Shown piece after piece: positions 8,827-18,164 of a stretch of 64,000 nt of DNA. The first letter of the stretch is position 1. Every line of letters begins with the position of its first letter. Source of the stretch: Clostridium sp. CF012 (lineage in GTDB: Bacteria; Bacillota; Clostridia; Clostridiales; Clostridiaceae); assembly GCF_018861755.1 (NCBI RefSeq), contig NZ_JAHLEF010000018.1, positions 26,388 through 90,387 on the forward strand, given 5' to 3'. Both the position numbers and the translations under genes were made by a program. Under the pieces are notes generated by a model. It ran no database searches. It was not told the DNA's origin and worked only from the letters and a program-made list of their open reading frames with translations.

Positions 8827-9924
8827 ATTAAAGTTTTGCATATAATATCTGGCAATGACAATGGTGGGGGTGGAAACCACGTACTAAACATATGCAATAA
8901 ACGTAATGAAAATTTTGAAAACATAATTGGTTGTGTAGGAGAAGGGCCACTTTACTCAAAAGCTAAAACTATAGATGTTAGCTATAAACTTTTTACAAAC
9001 AAGCTCAATAATATGGAGCTTGTTGATTTTATAAACCATAACTCCATAAGTATAGTGAATTTTCATGGTGCAAAACCATTTTTGATGCATTTAATTTTAA
9101 AAAGAAAGATAAAAGTGCCTACAGTAGCTGTAGTTCACAGTGACTATAGATATGATTTTCTTAATAATAAGGTAAAATACTTTATTTTTACGCCTCTTAG
9201 TATTAAAGGCTTAAAGAGCTTTGATAATTATATTTGTGTATCAAATAACTTAAAAGAGCTATTAGAATCAAAAAAGTTTAAGGGAAGCAAGGCAGTTGTA
9301 AACAATGGCATAGATATAAAAAAAAATAGTGTTGTGACCTCTGCAGAAGACATGAGAAATAATTTAAAATTAAACCAGGAGGATTTTGTATATGTTATGG
9401 TTGCAAGATTACATCCTATAAAAAACCATAAAGAGGTAATACTGGCATTTAATAAATTAATTCTCAAATTTCATGATGTAAAATTGCTCATTGTTGGTGA
9501 TGGACAACTAAGACACCAACTTGAAAAGTTAATAGTTGATTCAAAATTAGAAAATAGCGTTACTATGGTTGGAAATGTAACAAACCCCCTAGACTATATA
9601 AACTGTTCCAATGTTAGTGTTTTGGCTTCTTTAAGTGAGGGCGGAGCTCCGCCCTTAACAGTTTTAGAATCAGGAATTGTAAAGATTCCAACCATTTATA
9701 CTGTGGTAGGGGACTTAGAGTGTATATTGGATGAAAATAGTGGATATAAAATAGAAAACCAAAACCATGAAAATATTTACAAAGCTATGAGTACAGCGTA
9801 TTTAGATGTTAATAACTTAAGCTTAAAAGGTGAAAATTTACATAAAATTATTGTAAAAAGATTTACTATAGAAATTTTCTGGAAAAGTTATCTTGGGATT
9901 TATAAGAGAATACTAGAGAAATAA
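8827..9924 (+). CDS. Family 4 glycosyltransferase with a probable AUU start codon
   Basis: This 365-residue GT-B protein has KVLHIISGNDNGGGGNHVL at its N-terminus, DFVYVMVARLHPIKNHKEVI in the linker, LLIVGDGQLRHQLEKL, and SLSEGGAPPLTVLESG in the donor loop. The only conventional start is TTG at 8836, but AGGAGG (8813-8818) would then be 17 bases away. An in-frame ATT at 8827 is exactly 8 bases from AGGAGG and gives the family's usual (M)-K-V-L-H-I-I start. I therefore place the start at ATT, a rare codon known from infC. It follows the WecG-like gene by 38 bases. Confidence 0.8.
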   Translation: MKVLHIISGNDNGGGGNHVLNICNKRNENFENIIGCVGEGPLYSKAKTIDVSYKLFTNKLNNMELVDFINHNSISIVNFHGAKPFLMHLILKRKIKVPTVAVVHSDYRYDFLNNKVKYFIFTPLSIKGLKSFDNYICVSNNLKELLESKKFKGSKAVVNNGIDIKKNSVVTSAEDMRNNLKLNQEDFVYVMVARLHPIKNHKEVILAFNKLILKFHDVKLLIVGDGQLRHQLEKLIVDSKLENSVTMVGNVTNPLDYINCSNVSVLASLSEGGAPPLTVLESGIVKIPTIYTVVGDLECILDENSGYKIENQNHENIYKAMSTAYLDVNNLSLKGENLHKIIVKRFTIEIFWKSYLGIYKRILEK

Positions 9925-9957
9925 TTACACATACTAAAGTTAAAGGAGTGTGGTTAT

Positions 9958-10500
9958 ATGCAATTTTATGATGTAGTCAAGTCAAGACAAAGTACCAAAA
10001 AATTTAAGAATACCCCAATAAATACAGAAAAATTAGCTAGAATGATTAATGCTGCAATGATGTCGCCTTCATGGAAAAATAAGACTTCTTATAAATTTAT
10101 TTTAGTTGATGAAAAAAATGAATTAGAACAAATTTCTAAAGCTATAATGAATAAAGATAATTCAGCAGCGCAGTCAATATTGGAGGCACCAATGACAGCT
10201 ATTGTAGTTGCAAATCCAGATGATTCTGGTGAAGTAGAAAACAAAGATTACTATTTAGTTGATAGCGCTATTGCTATGGAGCATTTTGTTTTAGCCGCTA
10301 CAAATGAGGGCTATGGAACTTGTTGGATTGCTGCAATTAATGAGGATATTATAAAAAACACATTATCAATCCCTAAGAATTATAAAATAGTGGCCATAAC
10401 TCCTGTTGGAGAAATTGTTGAAAGTAATGAGCATAATGATAAAAAAGATGTGAAGGATTTTGTGTTTATGAATTCTTGGAATAATCCTTATTCTGAGTAA
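9958..10500 (+). CDS. Nitroreductase-family FMN-dependent oxidoreductase
   Basis: The 180-residue protein opens DVVKSRQSTKKFKNTPI, the nitroreductase FMN-phosphate-binding start, and contains AMMSPSWKNKTSYKFILVD, AIAMEHFVLAATNEGYGTCW and AITPVGE near the end. These are dimeric flavoproteins that reduce nitro groups, quinones or enones with NAD(P)H; the physiological substrate is rarely known. It has an AAAGGAGTG ribosome site and lies 33 bases behind the glycan locus without an obvious terminator between, so some read-through is likely. A strong palindromic terminator follows. Confidence 0.85.
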   Translation: MQFYDVVKSRQSTKKFKNTPINTEKLARMINAAMMSPSWKNKTSYKFILVDEKNELEQISKAIMNKDNSAAQSILEAPMTAIVVANPDDSGEVENKDYYLVDSAIAMEHFVLAATNEGYGTCWIAAINEDIIKNTLSIPKNYKIVAITPVGEIVESNEHNDKKDVKDFVFMNSWNNPYSE

Positions 10501-10557
10501 ACTATAGTTAGTAAACTGCAAGTGTGATTTCCCCAAAAAACTTTTATGAATAATAAA

Positions 10558-10599
10558 TTAAAGACTCTAGCCCTGCATATGCAGCGCTAGAGTCTTTAA
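10558..10599 (+). terminator. Long palindromic terminator
   Basis: A 42-base near-perfect palindrome: TTAAAGACTCTAGC (10558-10571) pairs with 10586-10599, and CTGCAT/ATGCAG (10573-10584) forms the tip, with a single C-C mismatch. It follows the nitroreductase gene and precedes the transporter promoter region. Confidence 0.7.
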
Positions 10600-10720
10600 T
10601 TTATTTAAGATTATTTCGCCTCGATTATTTATAAAATTTATACATAAATGATGAAAGATTAACAAAAGGATGATACAATTTAGTAGGTATTTAATTAATG
10701 TTAGCACAAGGGGGATTACT

Positions 10721-11581
10721 ATGGAAAAAACAAAAGGAATTTTATTTATTATTTTATCGGCTATTTCCTTTGGAATTATGCCAATACTAGCAAAGTTATC
10801 GTATAGAGGAGGTGCAAACACATATACCACATTATTCCTTAGGTTTTTTTTTGCAGCTATTATGCTTTTCTATTATTTGAAATCTAAAGGTATATCTTTG
10901 AAATTAGCTAGAAAGCAATTATTTTTAGTAATAATAATAGGGGTGTTCGGATTTACAGTTTCAGCTATTAGTTTATTTATGTCCTATAATTATATAAGTA
11001 TTGGAATGGCAACTATGATTGTGTATACATACCCGGCTATCGTTACTTTATTTTCCTATGTTTTTTATAAGGAGAGAATATATCCTAGGAAAATAATATC
11101 TTTGATGATTTCAACAATAGGTATTTTTATTTTAATTGACATGGAAAGTGCGAGTTTTAATCTAATAGGAATAATACTGGCGGGTATAGCTGCAGTAATG
11201 TATTCATTATATGTGTTAGGTGCGTCTCATAAGGAATTTAGGGTCATCAACAGTTATGTTTTAACCTTTTATATCTCATGTGCATCTGCTGTTATGATGT
11301 TTATGGCAGCAATCGGTACTGGAAATTTTAATATGCATATTTCTTTTTATGCACTTGTAGCAATTTTATTATTAGCATTAATATCCACAGCCGTGGCACT
11401 AATGGCATTTTTAGAAGGTGTTAGAATAATAGGTCCTTCCAAGGCTTCAATTTTTAGTACTATCGAACCTATTGTTGCCTTAACTTTAGGAATAATAATT
11501 TTAAGGGAACCTATATCAGCTAGGATTATAATTGGAAGTATTATGATTGTCACATCTGTAGTGATATTAACAAGAGAATAA
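10721..11581 (+). CDS. EamA/DMT-superfamily transporter
   Basis: The 286-residue protein has ten hydrophobic segments arranged as two EamA repeats (about 1-140 and 145-285), with FIILSAISFGIMPILAKL opening the first and EPIVALTLGIIILREP closing the second. Family members export metabolites such as amino acids or nucleobases across the cytoplasmic membrane; the substrate is not predictable. The frame is open to 10670, but AAGGGGG precedes the ATG at 10721, which begins the typical first helix. It stands alone between the nitroreductase terminator and the histidine operon. Confidence 0.85.
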   Translation: MEKTKGILFIILSAISFGIMPILAKLSYRGGANTYTTLFLRFFFAAIMLFYYLKSKGISLKLARKQLFLVIIIGVFGFTVSAISLFMSYNYISIGMATMIVYTYPAIVTLFSYVFYKERIYPRKIISLMISTIGIFILIDMESASFNLIGIILAGIAAVMYSLYVLGASHKEFRVINSYVLTFYISCASAVMMFMAAIGTGNFNMHISFYALVAILLLALISTAVALMAFLEGVRIIGPSKASIFSTIEPIVALTLGIIILREPISARIIIGSIMIVTSVVILTRE

Positions 11582-11664
11582 TATTTGTGCATCGGGATTT
11601 ACTTTAATGAATTTATATTTTAAGGTGGTAGCAGTTTACCCTAGTACCACATTAACTAATTAAA

Positions 11665-11679
11665 AATATTCAGAATATT
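11665..11679 (+). promoter_or_regulatory. CodY-like box upstream of hutH
   Basis: AATATTCAGAATATT matches the CodY consensus AATTTTCWGAAAATT at 13 of 15 positions and is itself palindromic. It lies about 87 bases before the hutH start. CodY represses hut genes in Bacillus when branched-chain amino acids and GTP are plentiful, so control of this operon by CodY is a reasonable inference. A 6-bp stem (GTGGTA 11625-11630 / TACCAC 11645-11650) lies just upstream. Confidence 0.5.
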
Positions 11680-11765
11680 CAGTGTAGCTTTTTAAAAGGA
11701 TTATTGGGTAACAATAAAGAATATTAGTATTATTAAGAAAATTAGAAATCTGGAGGGTGAAACAT

Positions 11766-13289
11766 ATGACAGTGATACAAATTAATGGAAATGATCTTAC
11801 TTTAGAGCAGATAGTGATGGTTACAAGAAAAGGTTGCAAGGTGGAATTAACTAAGGAAGCAGAAGAAAGAGTTATTAAATCTAGAAATATTGTAGATGAA
11901 ATAGTAGATAATAATAAAGTGATCTATGGTATTACCACGGGTTTTGGTAAATTTAGCGATGTAACTATATCCGGAGAGGCTTGTAAGAAATTACAAAGGA
12001 ATCTAATAATTTCTCATGCTTGCGGAGCTGGAAAGCGTTTTTCTAATGAAATAGTAAAAAGTATAATGCTACTAAGAGCAAACGCTCTTGCAAAAGGATA
12101 TTCTGGAATAAGACTTAGTACACTAAAAACATTAATAGCAATGATTAACAGTGGAGTATGCCCTGTAGTTCCTGAAAAGGGTTCACTTGGAGCTTCAGGA
12201 GATTTGGCACCACTATCTCATATGGTTTTACCAATGCTTGGAGAAGGTGAAGCAGAGTTTAACGGCAAAATTTTACCGGGAAAAGAAGCTATGGAAAAGG
12301 CAGGCTTAGAAATAGTAGAGCTTACAGCAAAAGAAGGCTTGGCACTTATAAATGGCACGCAAGTTATGACAGCAGTGGGAGCACTAGCTGTATATGATAG
12401 TATTAATTTATTGAAAATAAGTGACATTGCAGCAGCATTAAGTTTAGAAGCTCTTAGAGGGATAAGAGATGCCTTTGATCCAAGAATACATAGCTTAAGG
12501 CCTCACAGAGGTCAAATGCAAACTGCTAAAAATATTTTAAACCTCACTTACGGAAGCACATTTATAACATCTCAAGGAGAGATAAGAGTACAAGATGCTT
12601 ACTCACTAAGATGTGTACCTCAAGTTCATGGTGCAAGCAAAGACGCATTAGAGTATATTAAAAGTAAGGTGGAAATTGAAATTAACTCCGTTACGGATAA
12701 TCCAATAGTTACAGAAGAAGGGGATGTTATTTCTGGAGGTAATTTTCACGGGCAACCTATGGCAATAAGCTTTGACTTTTTAGGAATAGCAATGGCTGAA
12801 ATGGCTAGTATCTCTGAAAGAAGACTGGAGAGACTTATTAATTACCAACTGAATGATTTGCCAGCTTTTTTAGTAAAAGAAGGTGGATTAAATTCTGGGT
12901 TTATGATAACTCAATATGCAGCGGCAGCTTTAGTGTCTGAAAATAAGATTTTAGCACATCCAGCATCTGTTGACTCTATTCCCTCTTCTGCAAATCAAGA
13001 AGATCATGTAAGTATGGGAACTATAGCAGCTAGAAAGGGCAGAGATATTATTGAAAATGTTCAAAGAGTTTTAGCAACTGAGATTTTGGCATCCTGCCAA
13101 GCTATAGACTTTAGAGAAGGCTATACTTTAGGGGTAGGTACAAAGGAAGCATATAAAGTGGTTAGAGAAAAAGTACAGTTTATTGAAAGAGATGTGGTTA
13201 TGTATATTGAATTAGATAAAGTTACTAATTTAATTGCGGATGGATCAATAGTGGAAAGCGTAGAACAAAAGGTAAAGGTAATAGTTTAA
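11766..13289 (+). CDS. hutH: Histidine ammonia-lyase
   Basis: The enzyme removes ammonia from L-histidine to give trans-urocanate, the first step of histidine breakdown. The 507-residue length is normal. The ASG triad that cyclises to the MIO cofactor is at residues 143-145 within GSLGASGDLAPLSH, with YGITTGFGKF near 54 and the SVTDNPIV and GGNFHGQPM blocks near 310 and 325. The ATG at 11766 is chosen because GGAGGG lies about 8 bases upstream; the GTG at 11757 is too close to it. It heads the ftcD-hutI-fchA genes, but urocanase, the next enzyme, is not encoded here. Confidence 0.95.
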   Translation: MTVIQINGNDLTLEQIVMVTRKGCKVELTKEAEERVIKSRNIVDEIVDNNKVIYGITTGFGKFSDVTISGEACKKLQRNLIISHACGAGKRFSNEIVKSIMLLRANALAKGYSGIRLSTLKTLIAMINSGVCPVVPEKGSLGASGDLAPLSHMVLPMLGEGEAEFNGKILPGKEAMEKAGLEIVELTAKEGLALINGTQVMTAVGALAVYDSINLLKISDIAAALSLEALRGIRDAFDPRIHSLRPHRGQMQTAKNILNLTYGSTFITSQGEIRVQDAYSLRCVPQVHGASKDALEYIKSKVEIEINSVTDNPIVTEEGDVISGGNFHGQPMAISFDFLGIAMAEMASISERRLERLINYQLNDLPAFLVKEGGLNSGFMITQYAAAALVSENKILAHPASVDSIPSSANQEDHVSMGTIAARKGRDIIENVQRVLATEILASCQAIDFREGYTLGVGTKEAYKVVREKVQFIERDVVMYIELDKVTNLIADGSIVESVEQKVKVIV

Positions 13290-13370
13290 ATTACAATAGC
13301 TGAATTATATTTTTACAGTATAATTTAACTATATATTATAATAAAAAATAAACTTTAGGGGGAAAATAAA

Positions 13371-14267
13371 ATGGCAAGAATAGTTGAATGTATACCTAAT
13401 TTTAGTGAAGGAAGAAATAAAGTGGTAATTGAAAAAATAGTTGATGCGGTTAGAAATGCAGAAGGAATAAAGCTACTTGATTATTCATCAGATAGTGATC
13501 ATAATAGAACTGTTGTTACTTTCTTTGGAACACCAGAAAGAGTAGAACAAGTTATTTTAGACATGGCAACAAGAGTTTATGAAAACATTGATATGACCCT
13601 GCAACAAGGTGCACACCCTAGGATGGGAGCACTAGACGTAGTTCCTTTTGTACCAATTAGTGATGTAACTATGGAGGAATGTGTTGCACTAGCTAAGAGA
13701 GTAGGTAGTGCAATAGCTAGTAAATTTGATGTGCCAGTATATCTATATGAAAAGGCGGCATCAGCACCTCATAGAGAAAATTTAGCTGTAGTTAGAAAAG
13801 GACAATATGAAGGTTTTTTTGAAAAAATCAAAGAAGATAAATGGTCACCTGATTATGGCAAAGCTGAAGTCAATGTAAAAGGTGGCTGCGTTGCAATTGG
13901 AGCAAGGGTTCCACTAGTAGCTTTTAATGTAAATTTAGGTACTGATAACCTTGAAATTGCTGATAAAATTGCTAAAACTGTTAGAAACCTTGGTGGAGGC
14001 TTAAGATTTGTAAAAGCTATGGGGGTAAAACTTGAGGACAGAAATGTAGCTCAAGTATCTATGAATTTAGTTAATTATGAAAAAACAGCAGTTTATAGAG
14101 CTTTTGAAATGGTTAAGATGGAAGCAAAACGTTATGGTGTTCCTGTAATCGGAAGTGAAGTTATTGGACTAGTACCAATGGAATCACTAATTCAATGTGC
14201 GGAATACTATTTACAAATAGAAAATTTTTCAATGGATCAAATTTTAGAAAAGAGAATTTGGGAATAA
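13371..14267 (+). CDS. ftcD: Glutamate formimidoyltransferase
   Basis: The 298-residue protein opens ARIVECIPNFSEGRN, the signature of the formiminotransferase N-terminal domain, and contains HNRTVVTFFGTPE, GAHPRMGALDVVPFVP and NVNLGTDNLEIADKIAK. It moves the formimino group of N-formimino-L-glutamate to tetrahydrofolate, giving glutamate and 5-formimino-THF. It is the stand-alone form; in vertebrates the domain is fused to the cyclodeaminase that here is encoded separately by fchA. A GGGGG ribosome site precedes the ATG. It lies 81 bases after hutH. Confidence 0.95.
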   Translation: MARIVECIPNFSEGRNKVVIEKIVDAVRNAEGIKLLDYSSDSDHNRTVVTFFGTPERVEQVILDMATRVYENIDMTLQQGAHPRMGALDVVPFVPISDVTMEECVALAKRVGSAIASKFDVPVYLYEKAASAPHRENLAVVRKGQYEGFFEKIKEDKWSPDYGKAEVNVKGGCVAIGARVPLVAFNVNLGTDNLEIADKIAKTVRNLGGGLRFVKAMGVKLEDRNVAQVSMNLVNYEKTAVYRAFEMVKMEAKRYGVPVIGSEVIGLVPMESLIQCAEYYLQIENFSMDQILEKRIWE

Positions 14268-14339
14268 AATTTGAAATTTACTATATATAAACTGTAATAA
14301 CTATGCGATTACAGTTTATATAGAATGGAGGAAAGTATA

Positions 14340-15614
14340 TTGGATATTATAATAAAAAATATCGATTGCCTAGTTACTTGCGAAGGAAGCTATAGAAAAA
14401 AACGTGAAGAATTTAAAGATGCTAAAATTAAAGAAAATGGCTATGTAGTCATTGAAAATGACAAAATAAAAGCTGTAGGAGAAGGGTCTGGGTATAAAGA
14501 ATATATAACTAGTGAGTGCACAGTTATTGATGGAAAAGGAAAAACTGTTACGCCTGGGCTTATAGATCCACATACCCATGTTGTATATGCTGGTTCAAGG
14601 GAAAATGAACTGCCACTAAAGCTAAATAAGGTTGGATATATTGAAATATTAAATAGTGGCGGGGGAATACTAAGTACAGTTGAAAACACTAGAAAAATTG
14701 GAATGGATCAGCTTGTAGAAGAAAGTAGAAAAAGACTGGACATAATGCTTAAACATGGTACTACCACTGTTGAAAGCAAATCAGGATATGGTCTCGATTT
14801 ACAAACGGAGGTTAAAATTTTAGAGGTAAACAAAATTTTAAATGAAACGCACCCTATAGATGTAGTATCTACATTTATGGCAGCACATGCATTGCCAAAG
14901 GAGTATAAAAGCGATAGAGAAGCCTATATTGGAGAAATAATTAATAATATGATTCCATATGTAAGTGAAAATAAACTTGCAGAGTTTATTGATTGTTTTT
15001 GTGAGAAAGGCGTATTTTCAGTAGAAGAGTGCAGACGGATTTTAACAGCAGGGAAAAAATTTGGGTTAAACATAAAAATCCATGCAGACGAAGTTGAAAC
15101 AGTAAAGGCTGCGGAACTTGCAGGGGAACTCAAAGCTACATCAGCAGAGCATTTAGTTGCAGCTTCAGACGAAGGAATAAAGGCACTAGTGGAAAATGAT
15201 GTGGTTGCTGTACTATTACCATCAACATCCTTCTACTTAATGTTAAATCATTTTGCTAGAGCCAGAAAAATGATAGAAGAAGGTGTGGCTGTATCCTTAG
15301 CTACAGATTGTAATCCTGGCACTTCCCCTACGGAATCATTGCAGACGGTTATGACCTTTGCTTGTTTTGGTATGAAATTGTTTCCAGAGGAGATTATTAA
15401 TGCAATGACAATAAATGCGGCTTGTGCCATTAATCGCGAAAGTGAAATTGGAAGTATTGAAGTGGGAAAGAAAGCAGATATAGCTATCTTTAATAGTAAA
15501 AATTTAAATTATCTAATATATCATTTTGGTGCCAATGCGGTCGATACAGTAATAAAAAGCGGAAAAATTGTAATACAAAATCAAGGATTCAAGAAGGAGA
15601 GTACAAAATGTTAG
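14340..15614 (+). CDS. hutI: Imidazolonepropionase
   Basis: The enzyme opens the imidazolone ring of 4-imidazolone-5-propionate to give N-formimino-L-glutamate, the substrate of FtcD. It is a 424-residue amidohydrolase-fold protein with the metal-binding DPHTHVVYAGSR near residue 80, HGTTTVESKSGYG near 140, AAHALP, KIHADEVE near 245 and SLATDCNPGTSPTES near 320. The ATG at 14325 overlaps the GGAGG ribosome site (14327-14331), so TTG at 14340, 8 bases beyond it, is taken as the start. The 3' end overlaps fchA by 7 bases. Confidence 0.92.
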   Translation: MDIIIKNIDCLVTCEGSYRKKREEFKDAKIKENGYVVIENDKIKAVGEGSGYKEYITSECTVIDGKGKTVTPGLIDPHTHVVYAGSRENELPLKLNKVGYIEILNSGGGILSTVENTRKIGMDQLVEESRKRLDIMLKHGTTTVESKSGYGLDLQTEVKILEVNKILNETHPIDVVSTFMAAHALPKEYKSDREAYIGEIINNMIPYVSENKLAEFIDCFCEKGVFSVEECRRILTAGKKFGLNIKIHADEVETVKAAELAGELKATSAEHLVAASDEGIKALVENDVVAVLLPSTSFYLMLNHFARARKMIEEGVAVSLATDCNPGTSPTESLQTVMTFACFGMKLFPEEIINAMTINAACAINRESEIGSIEVGKKADIAIFNSKNLNYLIYHFGANAVDTVIKSGKIVIQNQGFKKESTKC

Positions 15615-16243
15615 ATGAAAAAACCGTAAGAGAATTTATTAATGAATTGGGTTCAAATTCGCCTGCACCAGGAGGTGGGAGTGTTGCAGCTCTTGGAGCA
15701 TCACTAGCTAGTGCATTAGGTGCCATGGTATTCAGTTTAACTGTAGGTAAGAAGGCTTACAATGAATTTAGCCCTGAAGATAAAATGAAGGTTGATAAAA
15801 GCTTAGAGCAATGTCTTAAGTATAATGATAGATTCTTAGAGCTAATGAACAAAGATACAGAGGTTTTTCTGATTTTGATGTCAGCTTTCAAACTTCCTAA
15901 GGAAACAGTGGACGATAAGAGTGCAAGAAGCGCTAAAATCCAAGAAGGATATCAAAAGGCATTAGAAATTCCACTAAATGTAGCGGAAGAATCCTACAAA
16001 ATATATGAATATGTTAAAATAGCAGCAGAATTAGGTAACAAAAATGCAATTTCGGATGCGGGGGTTTCAGCTTTAATGCTTCAAGCATCTATAGAAAGCG
16101 CAATTTTAAATGTTAGGATAAATCTTTCTAGCATTAAAGATGAAACTTATAAGGAAGAGATTAGTGCAGCATGCCATGGCTTAGTAGAACAAGGAAGATT
16201 AAAACGGGACGAAATATTAGTTATTGTTAATAAAAGCATGTAA
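15608..16243 (+). CDS. fchA: Formimidoyltetrahydrofolate cyclodeaminase
   Basis: The 211-residue protein carries LGSNSPAPGGGSVAALGASL, the hallmark of the cyclodeaminase domain, followed by the helical MVFSLTVGKKAY region and the C-terminal SDAGVSALMLQASIESAILNV. It converts 5-formimino-THF to 5,10-methenyl-THF and ammonia, so histidine carbon enters the one-carbon pool, which clostridia also use for purine synthesis and acetogenesis-type reactions. The start overlaps the hutI stop by 7 bases, which suggests translational coupling. It ends the operon at a strong terminator. Confidence 0.93.
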   Translation: MLDEKTVREFINELGSNSPAPGGGSVAALGASLASALGAMVFSLTVGKKAYNEFSPEDKMKVDKSLEQCLKYNDRFLELMNKDTEVFLILMSAFKLPKETVDDKSARSAKIQEGYQKALEIPLNVAEESYKIYEYVKIAAELGNKNAISDAGVSALMLQASIESAILNVRINLSSIKDETYKEEISAACHGLVEQGRLKRDEILVIVNKSM

Positions 16244-16250
16244 TTATATA

Positions 16251-16281
16251 ACAAGTCGGTACGCTAGCGTACTTGACTTGT
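16251..16281 (+). terminator. Rho-independent terminator of the hut operon
   Basis: Outer arms ACAAGTC and GACTTGT (16251-16257, 16275-16281) with an inner palindrome GTACGCTAGCGTAC (16259-16272) are followed by a run of T. Confidence 0.9.
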
Positions 16282-16409
16282 TTTTTTCTTTCACCATAAT
16301 GATGATTTATGTTATACTTTAAAAGACTTTTAAATACATGTTTAATGAGAAATGTGTATTTGAACAATTAATTATGCTCTAGTTGTAGTTGCATAGGTGG
16401 GGGATATAA

Positions 16410-18164
16410 ATGTTAGAACTATTTAAACAGAAAATACATGAATTATATAACATTATACTGTGTCCAATAGATGATATATTTAAAATAACTGCGCTAAAAA
16501 ATTATAAAAGGGAAATTGAGTTTTCACATCAGAAAAGCTTTGGCGGTGCTTACTATGAGTTTATTAAAAACAATAAAGAAAAAGGCACAGTGTACACTCC
16601 AGAACCAATATCTTCCTATATGATAGAAAATACAATAAAGGCTAAGCAGATAATAGAGAACCCCTATATAAAAATTGTGGATCCTTCATGTGGCACGGGA
16701 AATATATTAATTTGTTGTTTTAAACTTCTTAGAAACTTATATGTGGATAATCTAAACATAATAAATGATAAAAACGGATTGGATTTAAATTTGAAAAATC
16801 TTGATGAGCATATAATAAAACACAATTTATATGGCTTCGATATTGATGATATAGCTACAAAAATTCTTATTATAGATTTGTATGATTTAAGTAAGGGTAG
16901 CATATGTAATAATATCTTAAATGTGGATTTTTTATTATATGAAAGTGACAATAAATATAATATTTTCATAGGCAATCCACCCTATGTTGGTAAGAAATCT
17001 ATAGATAAGGAATATGCAGAGCATTTGAAAGTTAGATACAGTGAAGTGTATAGTGATAAAGGGGATTTATCTTATTGTTTTTTTAAAAAGGCATTAGAAG
17101 ACCTTGAAAATGGTGGAAAACTCACCTTTATTACTTCTAGATACTTTTTAGAATCCCCTAGTGGAGAGGATTTAAGGAAAGTATTAAAAGATTTGTGCAA
17201 TGTAGACAAAATCATAGATTTTTATGGCATAAGACCATTTAAAAATATAGGAATAGACCCTGTAATTTTGTTTATAACAAATATTAGAAATCATGATAGT
17301 GAAATTCAAATCATGAAACCAATAGCTGTAAAAGGCAAAAACAAAAATGAATTTTACAATAGCATATTCCTAAAAAGCGGGAACAACTATAATAGTTTTC
17401 GCCTTAATAAAAACAAATTAAATGACAAGGGTTGGATTCTAATAGATGAAAAACAGAGAAATATAATAAATAAAATAGAACAAAAGTGTTTTACACATTT
17501 GAGTAATATATGCAATAGTTATCAAGGTGTAATAACTGGCTGTGACAAAGCTTTTGTAGTAAGTAAAGATACTGCGCTTAAAGAAAATATTGAAGAAAAT
17601 TTAATAAAACCTTGGATTAAAAGTAGTTACATAGAAAAAAATTCTGTTTTAAGACAAGATAGTTATATAATATATTCAGATTTAATTAATAATCTAGAGG
17701 AGTATCCAAGGGCCATAGCTCATATTGAGGAAAAGATGGAAAAGCTATTAAAAAGAAGAGAATGCCAAAGGGGTATTAGGAAGTGGTATGAACTTCAATG
17801 GGGCAGAGATCAAAGCATATTTGAAGCAGAAAAGATAATTTTCCCTTTTAAAGCAAGCAGCAATAGGTTTGCCCTTGACAAGGGAAGTTATTTTAGTGCT
17901 GATGTCTATGCATTGATATTAAAAGAGGATGTACCTTTTACTTATGATTTTCTATTATACTTATTAAATAGTAAAATCTATGAATTTTACTTTAAGACCT
18001 TTGCAAAAAAACTTGGGGAAGATGCTTATGAGTATTATCCAAACAATTTAATGAAATTATGCATTCCAATTATGACAGATTGGAACAACAGTGACCAGAA
18101 TTATTTATACGATTATTTTCAATTTAGTGAAGAAGAGAAAAAGATTATACTTGGAGAAGTATAA
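16410..18164 (+). CDS. camA: CamA-like orphan adenine-N6 DNA methyltransferase
   Basis: The 584-residue protein has the S-adenosylmethionine motif DPSCGTG (residues 91-97), the catalytic NPPY (189-192) and a C-terminal target-recognition region of the TaqI/Eco57I type. From memory it is strikingly like C. difficile CamA, which methylates CAAAAA and affects sporulation: shared blocks include RYFLES-SG-DLR, KIIDF, FKNIG, QGVITGCDKAF and RRECQRGIRKWYELQWGR. No nuclease domain or restriction gene adjoins it, so it looks like an epigenetic rather than a restriction enzyme. A weak promoter (TTCACC, 17 bases, TATACT at 16313-16318) precedes it. The gene symbol rests on remembered similarity. Confidence 0.8.
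   Translation: MLELFKQKIHELYNIILCPIDDIFKITALKNYKREIEFSHQKSFGGAYYEFIKNNKEKGTVYTPEPISSYMIENTIKAKQIIENPYIKIVDPSCGTGNILICCFKLLRNLYVDNLNIINDKNGLDLNLKNLDEHIIKHNLYGFDIDDIATKILIIDLYDLSKGSICNNILNVDFLLYESDNKYNIFIGNPPYVGKKSIDKEYAEHLKVRYSEVYSDKGDLSYCFFKKALEDLENGGKLTFITSRYFLESPSGEDLRKVLKDLCNVDKIIDFYGIRPFKNIGIDPVILFITNIRNHDSEIQIMKPIAVKGKNKNEFYNSIFLKSGNNYNSFRLNKNKLNDKGWILIDEKQRNIINKIEQKCFTHLSNICNSYQGVITGCDKAFVVSKDTALKENIEENLIKPWIKSSYIEKNSVLRQDSYIIYSDLINNLEEYPRAIAHIEEKMEKLLKRRECQRGIRKWYELQWGRDQSIFEAEKIIFPFKASSNRFALDKGSYFSADVYALILKEDVPFTYDFLLYLLNSKIYEFYFKTFAKKLGEDAYEYYPNNLMKLCIPIMTDWNNSDQNYLYDYFQFSEEEKKIILGEV

Noticed and set aside
11621..11650. T-box-like AAGGTGGTA and stem before hutH
   Set aside because: The T-box sequence AGGGTGGNACCGCG is not completed, no specifier stem or terminator/antiterminator pair is visible, and a histidine-degradation operon is not a usual T-box target.
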